From Chitinophagaceae bacterium (GTDB lineage: Bacteria > Bacteroidota > Bacteroidia > Chitinophagales > Chitinophagaceae): DNA of 64,000 nt. The DNA lies in assembly GCA_024508725.1 (NCBI GenBank), contig JANINS010000003.1, forward strand, positions 372,001 to 436,000, in the 5' to 3' direction. Of this stretch, positions 36,851 through 45,641 are shown one piece after another. The notes beneath the pieces are model-generated. The model was not told the origin of the DNA, searched no databases, and was given only the letters and a program-made list of their open reading frames with translations. Each line of letters begins with the position of its first letter. Positions within the stretch are counted from its first letter, which is position 1. The translations under genes were made by a program, and so were the position numbers.

Positions 36851-37495
36851 CTAATTCTTAGCAACCGTTGCTGCTAAAATACCTTTCTTCTGCATGTCTT
36901 TCACCACTGCTTTAGATACTTCGTTTGCGATCTGGCTGGCAGATGAAGGATCGAAAGATTGTGATTGTGCAGAGTACAACAGTTTATTTTCATTCACATC
37001 ATACAGGTTGGTCTCAAAGAAATAATTTATTCTTTCCTGCGTATAACCTGGTGTGTAAACCCTGTTGTAATACGTTTGATATGTTCTCCAGAACCTATTA
37101 TATACTACTGCATAAGGTTCATAACGAACACTACCCGGCACATAATTCTCAGAAGTTTCCTTGTTCTGAAGCCCGATTGTTATTACGCCATCGATTTTAT
37201 TCCTGTCGAGCTGTTGCAGTACCTGCTTTTCATTCATGTTGGCAAAAGCTTTCGGACCATATTCAGCATAAGAACTAACGGCATTATAACCTCGCTTTGC
37301 AAGATCATCTACCATTTCATTCTCCATTTCCTGTCTCAGGTTACGCTGACTTTCAGGAACCATTGCCACCACCATCACTTTTCTAAAGCTGGCTTGTTCA
37401 ATGTTTTTGTCTTTCCAGCTATTGGTCACATTGGTACTGCTACAAGCAGCCAGTAAAAGGAATAAAGGCATCATCAAAACCAATACGCTCTTCAT
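36851..37495 (-). CDS. DUF4136-like lipoprotein
   Basis: A 214-residue lipoprotein with the lipobox Leu-Ala-Ala-Cys (Cys18). The start at 37495 was chosen for this signal peptide and for the AGGAGA 6 bp upstream. The mature part begins with a Thr-Asn-Ser-Trp-Lys-Asp-like stretch, then Val-Met-Val-Val-Ala-Met, and ends with a helix rich in Glu/Val/Lys/Asp. The pattern resembles DUF4136 proteins of unknown function, probably facing the periplasm or attached to the outer membrane. Confidence 0.7.
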   Translation of the reverse strand: MKSVLVLMMPLFLLLAACSSTNVTNSWKDKNIEQASFRKVMVVAMVPESQRNLRQEMENEMVDDLAKRGYNAVSSYAEYGPKAFANMNEKQVLQQLDRNKIDGVITIGLQNKETSENYVPGSVRYEPYAVVYNRFWRTYQTYYNRVYTPGYTQERINYFFETNLYDVNENKLLYSAQSQSFDPSSASQIANEVSKAVVKDMQKKGILAATVAKN

Positions 37496-37636
37496 GTATT
37501 TCTCCTTTGTTTTAGATGGTATAGACGCTAAAACATTGCCTTTATTATAGCATACCAACAGAGTTAACACAGCTTTGAAAATGAAATGTTAGAAGCATAA
37601 GCTTGAACCAAGGTCTATAGCTTCGATTCAGCTTAC

Positions 37637-37656
37637 GTTGCGTCGCACTCTTGTAC
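37637..37656 (-). repeat. Dispersed intergenic repeat core, copy 5
   Basis: A perfect core on the minus strand between two minus-strand genes. In core orientation, the left flank contains GTTGCTGAGC, shared with the 60.7-kb copies, and begins with GGTAAGAAGCAGG, similar to the left end of copy 9. Confidence 0.85.
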
Positions 37657-37710
37657 TTCCGGTTCGCTCAGCAACAATTCAACAATAGAATGAGAATCAA
37701 CACCTGCTTC

Positions 37711-38877
37711 TTACCTTGCGTTGTAGGAAATTTTATAGATCACACCTGAATAATCGTCACTCACCAATAAAGAACCATCTGCAGCCACTTCTACATCTAC
37801 CGGACGGCCCAAAACTTTACCATTTTGTTGCAGCCAGCCTTCTGCAAACGGTGCATACGAGGTAACAGCATTTCCGTTAAGTGTAGCCAACATCACACGA
37901 TAACCAATAGGGTTACTCCTGTTCCAGCTACCATGTTCTGCAACAAATATTTGCTTTTGATATTGGGGAGGAAACTTATTGCCTGTATAAAATCGCATTC
38001 CAAGAGCAGCCACATGTGCATCCAACACTTTTGCAGGTGCGGTGTAGCTTTTACAATCTTTTCCTTTACCAAATTCAGGATCTAAAGTGTTACCCTGGTG
38101 GCAATAGGGAAATCCAAAATGCATGTTAGCTTGTGGTGCTACGTTCAATTCATCGCCTGGAATATTATCACCCATCATGTCTCTTCCGTTATCTGTGAAC
38201 CATAACGCTTTTGTATCAGGATGCCAGGCAAAACCAACAGTATTACGAATACCATGAGCAAAGACTTCCATTCCTGTTCCATCTGCATTCAATCTTGTTA
38301 TCGATGAATACACAGGATTTTTTTTTGCACAAACATTACAGGGAGCACCAACAGGTACATACAATTTTCCATCCGGTCCAAAAGCAATGAACTTCCATCC
38401 ATGATGATCCTCCGTTGGATATTTATCATACACGACCACCGGTGCAGGAGGATTGTCAAGTTTATCTTCTATTCCATCGTATCTTATAATTCTGCTGATC
38501 TCTGCTACATATAAACTTCCATTTTTAAAAGCCACACCATTTGGTGAGTTCAAACCGGATGCTATCTTGTATATTTTATCTGCATTGCCATCTTTATTCT
38601 GATCAACTACTGCATATACGTTGTCTTCATTTCGGTTGCCAACGAATAAAGTTCCTTTCTCACCAAAGGTCATACTTCTTGCATTGGGTACTTCGGCATA
38701 CACTGCAATGGAAAATCCTGCAGGCAATTTGATCTTATCAAGATTGTATTTCTTGTCTAACCCATCTGTATTTATTTCCGTAACGGGAACTGTATCTCCT
38801 GAATTTTTGCTTTGCGAAGACTGGCAGCCGATAATACAGATCAATATTGCAGAAAATAAGGTGAGCAACTTTTGCAT
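37711..38877 (-). CDS. Sorbosone dehydrogenase-like beta-propeller lipoprotein
   Basis: A 388-residue lipoprotein (signal peptide ending Ile-Ile-Gly-Cys, Cys18) with a six-bladed glucose/sorbosone dehydrogenase-type propeller. Visible blocks: Asp-His-His-Gly-Trp-Lys near 157 and Tyr-Val-Pro-Val-Gly-Ala-Pro-Cys-Asn-Val-Cys near 174-184, with a Cys-x-x-Cys pair, then Gly-Ile-Arg-Asn-Thr-Val-Gly-Phe near 211. Relatives use PQQ to oxidise sugars; whether this one binds PQQ is unknown. It is a single gene flanked by two repeat copies (37637, 38950). Confidence 0.88.
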   Translation of the reverse strand: MQKLLTLFSAILICIIGCQSSQSKNSGDTVPVTEINTDGLDKKYNLDKIKLPAGFSIAVYAEVPNARSMTFGEKGTLFVGNRNEDNVYAVVDQNKDGNADKIYKIASGLNSPNGVAFKNGSLYVAEISRIIRYDGIEDKLDNPPAPVVVYDKYPTEDHHGWKFIAFGPDGKLYVPVGAPCNVCAKKNPVYSSITRLNADGTGMEVFAHGIRNTVGFAWHPDTKALWFTDNGRDMMGDNIPGDELNVAPQANMHFGFPYCHQGNTLDPEFGKGKDCKSYTAPAKVLDAHVAALGMRFYTGNKFPPQYQKQIFVAEHGSWNRSNPIGYRVMLATLNGNAVTSYAPFAEGWLQQNGKVLGRPVDVEVAADGSLLVSDDYSGVIYKISYNAR

Positions 38878-38949
38878 AATACGATGTTGTAATATGAAGT
38901 TACAGCTTTGGTATTAAGCCCACAGATGCCATCTTAACCGAACTATGAA

Positions 38950-38965
38950 GTGCTTGCGACGCAAC
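38950..38965 (+). repeat. Dispersed intergenic repeat core, copy 6 (partial)
   Basis: A truncated core, GTGCTTGCGACGCAAC, keeping the TGCGACGCAAC half. The right flank has GAAGATGCTATG and AAAGCCGGTATT, variants of the family tail. It lies between two minus-strand genes. Confidence 0.65.
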
Positions 38966-39034
38966 GAAGATGCTATGAAAACTAAAGCCGGTATTATTAT
39001 GTAACGTTAGACAGAGACGGTCAGACGATCACAT

Positions 39035-39439
39035 TCAGTACTTTATCTCCTGGCAAAGTTCTATCAACACTCCGTTTGTACCTTTTGGATGGAGAAAGCA
39101 TACCAGCTTGTTATCTGCTCCTTTTTTGGGTGTTTCGTTCAATAGCGTAAAACCTTCTGACTGCAAGCGCTTCATTTCTCCTTCGATATCGGCCACTTCA
39201 AAAGCAAGATGGTGAATGCCCTCGCTTTTCTTTTCAATGAACTTTGCGATCACTCCATCAGGGGTAGTGCTTTCCAAAAGCTCGATCTTAGATTCGCCTT
39301 TCTGGAAAAAAGCCGTGTTTACCCTTTCAGTGTCAACGCTTTCTGTCTTATAGCACGAGGTGTTCAATAATTTTTCAAAAAGAGGAATGGAAGTTTCCAG
39401 GCTCTTAACAGCTATCCCTATATGTTCCAGTTTTAACAT
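39035..39439 (-). CDS. mce: Methylmalonyl-CoA epimerase
   Basis: A 134-residue vicinal-oxygen-chelate enzyme that interconverts (S)- and (R)-methylmalonyl-CoA. The first beta-alpha module begins Leu-Glu-His-Ile-Gly-Ile-Ala-Val (metal-ligand His). The second has Gly-Ile-His-His-Leu-Ala-Phe-Glu-Val near residue 76, and Val-Leu-Ile-Glu-Leu near 126 carries the Glu ligand. It fits with the mutase B12 subunit at 53.5 kb. It is divergent from iscS. Confidence 0.92.
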   Translation of the reverse strand: MLKLEHIGIAVKSLETSIPLFEKLLNTSCYKTESVDTERVNTAFFQKGESKIELLESTTPDGVIAKFIEKKSEGIHHLAFEVADIEGEMKRLQSEGFTLLNETPKKGADNKLVCFLHPKGTNGVLIELCQEIKY

Positions 39440-39616
39440 CGCAATCGTTTGAGTTTTATAAAATGAACAATTACTTATCTTCAGCCGTTTAGTCAGTGAT
39501 TTTCAGCTGCTTTTCGATTTGAGGAAATTAAGTTTCCCTTGATTTTCCGCCTCAAATTTATAGCCCTTATTGCAGTATTTTTGCTGGCACATCAATCAAT
39601 CGAGAGAGATAATTTT

Positions 39617-40834
39617 ATGTTGAAACTACCAGTTTACTTAGATAACAATGCCACTACACCCATGGATCCAAGGGTGCTTGAGGCTATGACACCGTATTTC
39701 CTGGAACATTTTGGTAATGCAGCCAGCCGTAATCATCCTTTTGGGTGGGAAGCGGAAGAAGCTGTTGATTATGCCCGTGAACAAGTGGCAAAACTGATCG
39801 GAGCTGATCCTAAAGAGATCATCTTTACTTCTGGTGCTACCGAAGCTGATAATCTTGCTATCAAAGGTGTGTACGAGATGTATGCCAGCAAAGGAAATCA
39901 CATCATTACCTGTGTTACTGAGCACAAGGCTGTATTAGATACCTGCAAGCACATCGAAAGAATTGGTGGAGAGGTGACTTACCTGCCTGTTAAAGATGAT
40001 GGCTTGATCGATATGGCTGAACTGGAAGCTGCTATCAAACCAACCACGATTCTTATCGCTATCATGTATGCAAATAATGAAGTGGGTGTGATACAACCTG
40101 TTCAGGAGATCAGTGCACTGGCTAAAAAAAGAGGCATCTTGTTCTTTACAGATGCAACACAGGCTGTAGGTAAAATTCCGGTGGATGTACAGAAAGATGG
40201 AATTGACCTCGCTGCTTTCTCAGCACATAAAATGTACGGTCCGAAAGGAATTGGTGCTTTGTACGTTAGAAGAAAGAATCCTCGTGTAAAAGTTACTGCC
40301 CAAATGGACGGTGGCGGTCATGAAAGAGGAATGAGAAGCGGTACTTTGAACGTTCCGGGCATTGTCGGTTTTGGTAAAGCTTGTGAACTCGCAAGATTGG
40401 AAATGGCAGATGAGGCAAAACGCTTATCATCTTTGAGAGATAAACTGGAGAACGCATTGTTAGAAATTGAAGAAGCTTATGTAAACGGCAATAAAGAACA
40501 TCGTTTGCCACATGTAAGCAATATCTCTTTCAAATATGTTGAAGGTGAAGGTTTGCTGATGGGCTTTAACAAAGCCATCGCACTTTCTTCAGGTTCTGCT
40601 TGCACTTCTGCTTCACTTGAGCCAAGCTATGTGTTAAAAGCACTTGGTTTGGGTGATGATCTGGCACACAGCTCGCTGCGTTTTGGATTAGGAAGATTCA
40701 CTACCGAAGAGCAGATCGATTATACAATTGATCAGATCAGAACAACGGTTTTGAAACTAAGAGAGATGAGTCCGCTTTGGGAAATGTATAAAGAAGGCAT
40801 TGACCTGAATACAATTGAGTGGGCACATCACTAA
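39617..40834 (+). CDS. iscS: Cysteine desulfurase IscS
   Basis: A 405-residue PLP enzyme that takes sulfur from cysteine for Fe-S clusters. It begins at the canonical [10 protein letters not shown] segment. PLP Lys lies in [10 protein letters not shown], and the mobile-loop catalytic Cys in Ser-Ser-Gly-Ser-Ala-Cys-Thr-Ser. The start at 39617 was preferred to an upstream frame extension that would add a spurious hydrophobic leader. It is the first gene of iscS-iscU-iscA. Confidence 0.96.
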   Translation: MLKLPVYLDNNATTPMDPRVLEAMTPYFLEHFGNAASRNHPFGWEAEEAVDYAREQVAKLIGADPKEIIFTSGATEADNLAIKGVYEMYASKGNHIITCVTEHKAVLDTCKHIERIGGEVTYLPVKDDGLIDMAELEAAIKPTTILIAIMYANNEVGVIQPVQEISALAKKRGILFFTDATQAVGKIPVDVQKDGIDLAAFSAHKMYGPKGIGALYVRRKNPRVKVTAQMDGGGHERGMRSGTLNVPGIVGFGKACELARLEMADEAKRLSSLRDKLENALLEIEEAYVNGNKEHRLPHVSNISFKYVEGEGLLMGFNKAIALSSGSACTSASLEPSYVLKALGLGDDLAHSSLRFGLGRFTTEEQIDYTIDQIRTTVLKLREMSPLWEMYKEGIDLNTIEWAHH

Positions 40835-40837
40835 TAA

Positions 40838-40940
40838 AATGTGCCAATTTGCAAATGTGCTAATTTGCAAATTGGCGAGGTTAAAAAATAATCATTGATG
40901 TTCCATTAGCACATTGGCACATCAGCACATTAGCAAATTA
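40838..40940. repeat. Inverted arrays of an 8-bp unit between iscS and iscU
   Basis: The left array (40838-40876) is four 8-bp units of type AATKTGCN. The right array (40903-40940) is the same kind of unit on the opposite strand. The spacer RNA could form a long imperfect hairpin. A second such arrangement lies on the other side of iscU. Confidence 0.75.
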
Positions 40941-40945
40941 GTTTT

Positions 40946-41365
40946 ATGGCATATTCAGAAAAAGTAATTGATCACTACCAGAATCCGAAGAACGTAGGAA
41001 CACTGGATAAGGGTTCTAAAAACGTTGGAACTGGTTTAGTAGGTGCTCCGGAGTGTGGAGACGTGATGAGACTTCAGATCGAAGTTGATGACGCTACAGG
41101 TGTGATCAAAGATGCTAAGTTCAAAACATTTGGCTGCGGTTCTGCAATCGCTTCTTCTTCACTGGCAACAGAGTGGTTGAAAGGAAAAACAGTTGACCAG
41201 GCTTTGGAGATCGATAACATGGCTATTGTTGAAGAGTTGAATCTTCCTCCTGTTAAAATCCACTGCTCTGTGTTGGCAGAAGATGCAATAAAGGCAGCGA
41301 TCAACGATTACCGTACTAAGAATGGTATGGAAGCATTGAAGTTTGAAGAGAAAGGAGTTCATTAA
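40946..41365 (+). CDS. iscU: Fe-S cluster scaffold IscU
   Basis: A 139-residue scaffold with the three cluster-binding cysteines: Ala-Pro-Glu-Cys-Gly-Asp, Phe-Gly-Cys-Gly-Ser-Ala and Ile-His-Cys-Ser-Val-Leu. It begins Met-Ala-Tyr-Ser-Glu-Lys-Val-Ile-Asp-His-Tyr, as IscU does. Clusters are built here with sulfur from IscS. The spacers before (111 bp) and after (87 bp) it are both filled by inverted 8-bp arrays. Confidence 0.96.
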   Translation: MAYSEKVIDHYQNPKNVGTLDKGSKNVGTGLVGAPECGDVMRLQIEVDDATGVIKDAKFKTFGCGSAIASSSLATEWLKGKTVDQALEIDNMAIVEELNLPPVKIHCSVLAEDAIKAAINDYRTKNGMEALKFEEKGVH

Positions 41366-41366
41366 T

Positions 41367-41449
41367 AATTTGCAAATGTGCCAATATGCAAATATGCCAA
41401 TTAGGGCTGTTCATTTGCACATCTGCAACATTTGCACATCTGCACATTA
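41367..41449. repeat. Inverted arrays of an 8-bp unit between iscU and iscA
   Basis: The left array (about 41367-41404) holds four units of type AATNTGCN. The right array (about 41412-41449) is the complement, with one 9-bp unit. It is the same design as the array upstream of iscU but differs in sequence detail. Confidence 0.75.
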
Positions 41450-41452
41450 ATC

Positions 41453-41803
41453 ATGGTTAGTACGGAGAATTCAATATTTGTGAGTGAGAAGGCGAAAAGC
41501 AAACTTGTTCAGTTGATGAATGATGCAGGTATTGCCAGTGATCCGTCTTATTTTGTAAGAGTGGGTGTTGTTGGTGGAGGTTGCAGTGGTTTAAGTTATA
41601 AGCTTGACTTCGATAATGAAGTGAAGCCAATGGACCAGGTGTTTGAAGATAACGGTGTAAAGATCGTCACCGACCTGAAAAGCTTTTTGTACTTAGTGAA
41701 TACAGAACTTGATTTCTCTGACGGATTGAACGGAAAAGGATTTTACTTCAACAATCCAAACGCCAGCAGAAGTTGTGGTTGTGGTGAGAGTTTTGCGGTT
41801 TAG
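41453..41803 (+). CDS. iscA: A-type Fe-S carrier (IscA/HesB family)
   Basis: A 116-residue A-type carrier with the three conserved cysteines: Gly-Gly-Gly-Cys-Ser-Gly near 43, and the C-terminal Ser-Cys-Gly-Cys-Gly-Glu-Ser. It passes Fe-S clusters to target proteins. The ATG at 41453 was chosen because the upstream in-frame TTG lies inside the 8-bp array. It is the third gene of the isc operon and ends before a clear terminator. Confidence 0.93.
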   Translation: MVSTENSIFVSEKAKSKLVQLMNDAGIASDPSYFVRVGVVGGGCSGLSYKLDFDNEVKPMDQVFEDNGVKIVTDLKSFLYLVNTELDFSDGLNGKGFYFNNPNASRSCGCGESFAV

Positions 41804-41822
41804 CTGAAGATGAAAATAATTC

Positions 41823-41853
41823 AAAAGCCTTGTCGGAAGACGAGGCTTTTTTG
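41823..41853 (+). terminator. Terminator of the isc operon
   Basis: AAAAGCCTTGTC (41823-41834) and GACGAGGCTTTT (41839-41850) pair with a single G-T wobble around a 4-base loop, then further T residues. It ends iscS-iscU-iscA. Confidence 0.93.
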
Positions 41854-41858
41854 TTTTC

Positions 41859-41922
41859 AGTATCGCAAAGAGCACAAAGCAGACGCAAAATTCGCTGAGG
41901 AGTTTGCGTTCTTTGCGATACT
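41859..41922. repeat. Large inverted repeat after the isc terminator
   Basis: Outer arms AGTATCGCAAAGA (41859-41871) and its exact complement (41910-41922), with inner ACGCAAA/TTTGCGT pairing. It would form a hairpin of about 64 bases. It is immediately followed by copy 7 of the dispersed repeat, making a 304-bp gene-free stretch (41804-42107) built almost wholly of repeats. Confidence 0.8.
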
Positions 41923-41946
41923 AATTTGTACAGTTATATTCTAACA

Positions 41947-41966
41947 GTACAAGTGAGTGACACAAC
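41947..41966 (+). repeat. Dispersed intergenic repeat core, copy 7 (variant)
   Basis: Variant core GTACAAGTGAGTGACACAAC. Compared with the consensus, GCGACGC has become GTGACAC, two changes that preserve the dyad. The right flank GAAAGCTCGATAGTAG and GCCGGCTAAC match the family tail. It lies between the isc operon and gldF. Confidence 0.75.
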
Positions 41967-42060
41967 GAAAGCTCGATAGTAGCACTGGTGCCGGCTAACC
42001 AAAATTCTCCTCAACTCACCTGACTTTTATTTAGTTAGGAAAATTCAAAAATTCTCCTCC

Positions 42061-42095
42061 ATTTTGAATTTTGACTTTTGACTTTTGAATTATAG
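42061..42095 (+). repeat. Heptamer tract upstream of gldF
   Basis: Four units of type NTTTTGA plus a degenerate fifth, ending 12 bp before the gldF start. An AATTCAAAAATT stretch at 42043-42054 is partly complementary, giving a possible small hairpin. Confidence 0.65.
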
Positions 42096-42107
42096 TAGAT
42101 TTGACCC

Positions 42108-42833
42108 ATGTGGATGATCTGCAAAAAAGAATGGCAGCAATTCTTCAATAGTTTAACCGGTTACATAGCCCTGATTATTTTTTTACTGCTTACAGGCTTG
42201 TACCTGTTCGTATTCCCTCAATCGAATGTGCTGGATTTTGGTTATGCATCGCTTTCACCTTTTTTCAACTTAGCTCCTTGGGTGTTGTTATTCTTAGTTC
42301 CAACAATTACCATGAGAAGCATCGCCGACGAATACAAAGCAGGAACATTTGAACTATTGAGAACATTGCCATTGCGTTCATCACAGATCGTTTGGGGCAA
42401 ATTCTTTGGTGCATGGCTCATTGTTATTGCTGCACTCATTCCAACAACGATCTACGCAGTTTCTTTACAGGCTTTAAGTTCAAACGCAGGAATTGATGTT
42501 GGTGGTACTATCGGAAGTTATATAGGACTTGTTTTATTGGGTGGTGTTTATACAGCGATTGGTATTTGTACCAGCAGCTTCACTAATAATACAGTGATCG
42601 CTTTCGTGGCAAGTGCATTCATGTGTTTTCTGCTGTACACAGGTTTCCAGGCGATAAGTCAACTGCCGGTATTTACTGCAGGAGCGGATTATTATATTGA
42701 GATGCTGGGTATTAACTTTCATTATCGCAGCATCAGCAGAGGTGTGATCGATAGTAGAGACATGATCTACTTTGCTGCTTTCATCTTTTTATTCTTATTG
42801 ATCACCGAAAGAAAGATCTTACAATACAAATGA
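42108..42833 (+). CDS. gldF: Gliding motility ABC transporter permease GldF
   Basis: A 241-residue inner-membrane protein with about six hydrophobic helices of the ABC-2 permease type and a characteristic Ile-Ala-Asp-Glu-Tyr-Lys-Ala-Gly-Thr-Phe-Glu-Leu-Leu segment near residue 66. With GldA (ATPase, not in the window) and GldG it forms a transporter needed for gliding in Flavobacterium. It overlaps gldG by 4 bp, so translation is coupled. Confidence 0.94.
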   Translation: MWMICKKEWQQFFNSLTGYIALIIFLLLTGLYLFVFPQSNVLDFGYASLSPFFNLAPWVLLFLVPTITMRSIADEYKAGTFELLRTLPLRSSQIVWGKFFGAWLIVIAALIPTTIYAVSLQALSSNAGIDVGGTIGSYIGLVLLGGVYTAIGICTSSFTNNTVIAFVASAFMCFLLYTGFQAISQLPVFTAGADYYIEMLGINFHYRSISRGVIDSRDMIYFAAFIFLFLLITERKILQYK

Positions 42834-44632
42834 ACGGCTTACTGAAAAATAAATTCTGGTGGGTGGGATTGATCCTTGCTTTTGCATTGGTGATCTATTT
42901 ATCATCTTTTGTGCATTACCGTGCTGATCTTACGCAGGAAAAAAGATTCAGCCTTAGTAACTCAACAAAAGACCTGCTGGAAAATCTTGACTCAACAATA
43001 AATGTTGAATTATTTCTTACAGGTGATCTTACAGCAGATTATCGAAAGTTGAGTCTTGCCACACAGGAATTGTTAGATGAATTCAGAGACAGGTCGAATG
43101 CCAAGGTAGTTGTAAGAACAGGCTTACCCGAGATCGACATTGCCGATTCTGCTAATTATCGTAACGATAGCCTGAAGAACATGACCAAAGAAGAATGGAA
43201 AGAGTATTTAGAATACATAACCATTAATCGTTTGAGAAGTTTGGGTGTTGTATTTGATGAGGAAAGTCTTTCTAAATATAGTCAGAAAGAAATTGAATTT
43301 GACAAACTCGTGATCCCTTCTGCATTGGTAACATTCGGTAGAAAGAAGCCTTATGCAATAGACCTGAGAAGCAGTAAAACGGTATTCAAGCCTTTCGATG
43401 TGATCAATCAAAACCCGGAAGAAGATCTTGAAGCTACAAGAAATGCCGCAGAAGCATTGTTGGAATTTAAATTTGCCAATGCCATTGATAAACTCACCAG
43501 AAAGAAAGTTCCTGTACTGGCTTACTTGGTTGGAAATGGTCAGCCGGTAGACTATAGCATCAATGATCTGGGTGAGAGTTTACGAAATGATTATCGCCTT
43601 GCTGTATTTGATCTGAAGAAAAGTTATCCTGATCCTTCACAGATCGATGCATTGATCATTGTAAAACCAAATATTCCATTCTCTGATGAAGACAAACTAA
43701 AGCTTGACCAGTTTGTGATGCACGGCGGCAAGATCATCTGGTTTGTTGACAGGCTTTTTGCTGAAACAGACAGTTTAATGAGAAGTCAGAAAGACTTTGT
43801 TGCATTTGATAGAAACCTGAATCTTGATGATCTGCTTTTTAAATTCGGTGTTCGTATCAATCCAAATTTATTACAGGATCTGAACTGTGCAAAGCAGCCG
43901 ATCGTACTTGGACAAAACCCTGATGGAAGTCCAAGAATGCAAAGAGTTCCATGGCCGTATTATCCTTTCTTATCCGGCTCGAATAATAGTCCGATAACAA
44001 AGAATCTCGACAGAGTATTATCGCTCTATCCTTCTACAATCGATACAGTAAAAACACCGGGTGTAAAGAAGACGATCTTATTATCTTCGGATACAACCAG
44101 CAGAACATTGGCTACTCCTGCGCTTGTAGCATTGCAGAGTGTAAAAACAGAAGAAGATTTCAGGAGCTTTAATAAATCCTACTTACCTGTAGGCGTTTTG
44201 CTTGAAGGAAATTTCAATTCTTTATATGCAAACAGGTTAACCACAGAGGTCAGAGATTCTGTTCAGAAAGCATTGGGAAAAGCATTTGCTCAAACCTCTC
44301 CTGCAACAAAGCAGATCATTGTTAGTGACGCAGATATTGTTACCAACCAGGTAACACAAACTTCCGGACCATTATCAATGGGTATGATCCCTTTTGAGAA
44401 TTATCGTTTCGCCAACAGGGAATTCTTCCTCAACAGCATTGATTATCTCGTTAGCAACTCAGCCATCTTCGAAACGAGGAATAAAGAATTCACATTACGC
44501 TTACTGGATAAGGCAAAGATCGAATCTGGCAAAAGCAAGTGGCAGATCATCAATATTGGCTTGCCAGTTGTGGTAGTACTATTGGTTGGATTACTGCTTC
44601 AATGGAACAGGAAACGTAAGTATGTAGCCTGA
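42830..44632 (+). CDS. gldG: Gliding motility ABC transporter component GldG
   Basis: A 600-residue protein with an N-terminal membrane helix (about 9-27), a large extracytoplasmic region, and a C-terminal helix (about 573-592) ending in a basic tail. It is the partner of GldF, with a 4-bp overlap. The periplasmic region resembles ABC-type_uncharacterised/GldG domains. No enzyme motif is visible. Length and layout are normal for GldG. Confidence 0.93.
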   Translation: MNGLLKNKFWWVGLILAFALVIYLSSFVHYRADLTQEKRFSLSNSTKDLLENLDSTINVELFLTGDLTADYRKLSLATQELLDEFRDRSNAKVVVRTGLPEIDIADSANYRNDSLKNMTKEEWKEYLEYITINRLRSLGVVFDEESLSKYSQKEIEFDKLVIPSALVTFGRKKPYAIDLRSSKTVFKPFDVINQNPEEDLEATRNAAEALLEFKFANAIDKLTRKKVPVLAYLVGNGQPVDYSINDLGESLRNDYRLAVFDLKKSYPDPSQIDALIIVKPNIPFSDEDKLKLDQFVMHGGKIIWFVDRLFAETDSLMRSQKDFVAFDRNLNLDDLLFKFGVRINPNLLQDLNCAKQPIVLGQNPDGSPRMQRVPWPYYPFLSGSNNSPITKNLDRVLSLYPSTIDTVKTPGVKKTILLSSDTTSRTLATPALVALQSVKTEEDFRSFNKSYLPVGVLLEGNFNSLYANRLTTEVRDSVQKALGKAFAQTSPATKQIIVSDADIVTNQVTQTSGPLSMGMIPFENYRFANREFFLNSIDYLVSNSAIFETRNKEFTLRLLDKAKIESGKSKWQIINIGLPVVVVLLVGLLLQWNRKRKYVA

Positions 44633-44661
44633 CCTGTTATCTTTGCCACACAATCGGAATA

Positions 44662-45633
44662 ATGTCTACAACAACTGTTACCTATTTGGTTTTTGGAGGA
44701 GTTTTACTTCTTGCATTGATATTTGATCTGGGCTTACTCAGTAAAAAGAACAAGACTGTTACTATTAAGCAGGCACTTTGGCAAACTGTGTTTTGGGTAG
44801 CACTGGGTATGGGCTTTTTTGGCTTTGTATGGTTTGAAGAAGGACATGTTGCCGCTTTTGAATACTTAAGTGCTTACTTAATGGAATGGAGTTTAAGTGT
44901 AGACAACATTTTCGTATTCATACTCATTTTTAGTTCGTTTGCTGTAAAAGAAAAATACATCCCAAGAGTTTTATTACTTGGTATAATGATGGCAATTGTG
45001 TTTCGTGTCATCTTTATCACAGTTGGTGTAGCACTGGTTCAACGTTTCGAATGGATCTTATACATTTTTGGAGTATTTCTTATTTACACAGGTTATAAGA
45101 TGTTTATTGCTGATGCTGATGAAGAGAAAGATCCTCATGAGAGCCCTGTTTATAAATTCCTGAGAAAAGTTTTACCACTGGTCAATAATGATGGCGACGG
45201 AAAATATTCCATAAAACAAAATGGAAAACGCTATTATACCAGTTTGTTTGTAGTAGTTATCATGCTTGCCGCTATCGATCTTGTGTTTGCACTGGATTCA
45301 ATTCCTGCGGTTATGGGAATTTCCATCAACCCTTTGGTCATTTATACTTCTAATGTTTTTGCAGTGTTGGGTTTACGTTCGTTATTCTTCCTTTTGAGAG
45401 GAGCTGTTGACAAGTTCGAATACCTGCCACAGGGAATTGCGATTGTACTAGTATTCATTGGCGTGAAAATGTTGGGAGAGCATTATATCAAAGAGTACAT
45501 TGATAAAGGTACAATGATCGGTATCTCTTTAGGTGTGATCGTTGTTTGTCTTGCAGGTGCGATCTGGTATTCTGCTACCCACAAGAAAAAAGGAGTTCCG
45601 CCAGAAAGAGAAGATGGTTCAATTGATCTGTAA
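44662..45633 (+). CDS. TerC/Alx family membrane protein
   Basis: A 323-residue integral membrane protein with eight or nine helices. The TerC signature Glu-Trp-Ser-Leu-Ser-Val-Asp-Asn-Ile-Phe-Val-Phe is near residue 75 and the second acidic pair Ala-Ile-Asp-Leu-Val-Phe-Ala-Leu-Asp-Ser-Ile-Pro near 204. The family is linked to metal (tellurite, manganese) handling and secretion-coupled metalation. A TATCTTTG box (44638-44645) lies 17 bp before the ATG. It ends 8 bp before murF-alr. Confidence 0.93.
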   Translation: MSTTTVTYLVFGGVLLLALIFDLGLLSKKNKTVTIKQALWQTVFWVALGMGFFGFVWFEEGHVAAFEYLSAYLMEWSLSVDNIFVFILIFSSFAVKEKYIPRVLLLGIMMAIVFRVIFITVGVALVQRFEWILYIFGVFLIYTGYKMFIADADEEKDPHESPVYKFLRKVLPLVNNDGDGKYSIKQNGKRYYTSLFVVVIMLAAIDLVFALDSIPAVMGISINPLVIYTSNVFAVLGLRSLFFLLRGAVDKFEYLPQGIAIVLVFIGVKMLGEHYIKEYIDKGTMIGISLGVIVVCLAGAIWYSATHKKKGVPPEREDGSIDL

Positions 45634-45641
45634 ATTTGAGT

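Noticed and set aside
36965-37456. 163-residue plus-strand frame opposite the DUF4136-like gene
   Set aside because: It is antisense to a lipoprotein gene with a clear signal peptide and Shine-Dalgarno sequence.
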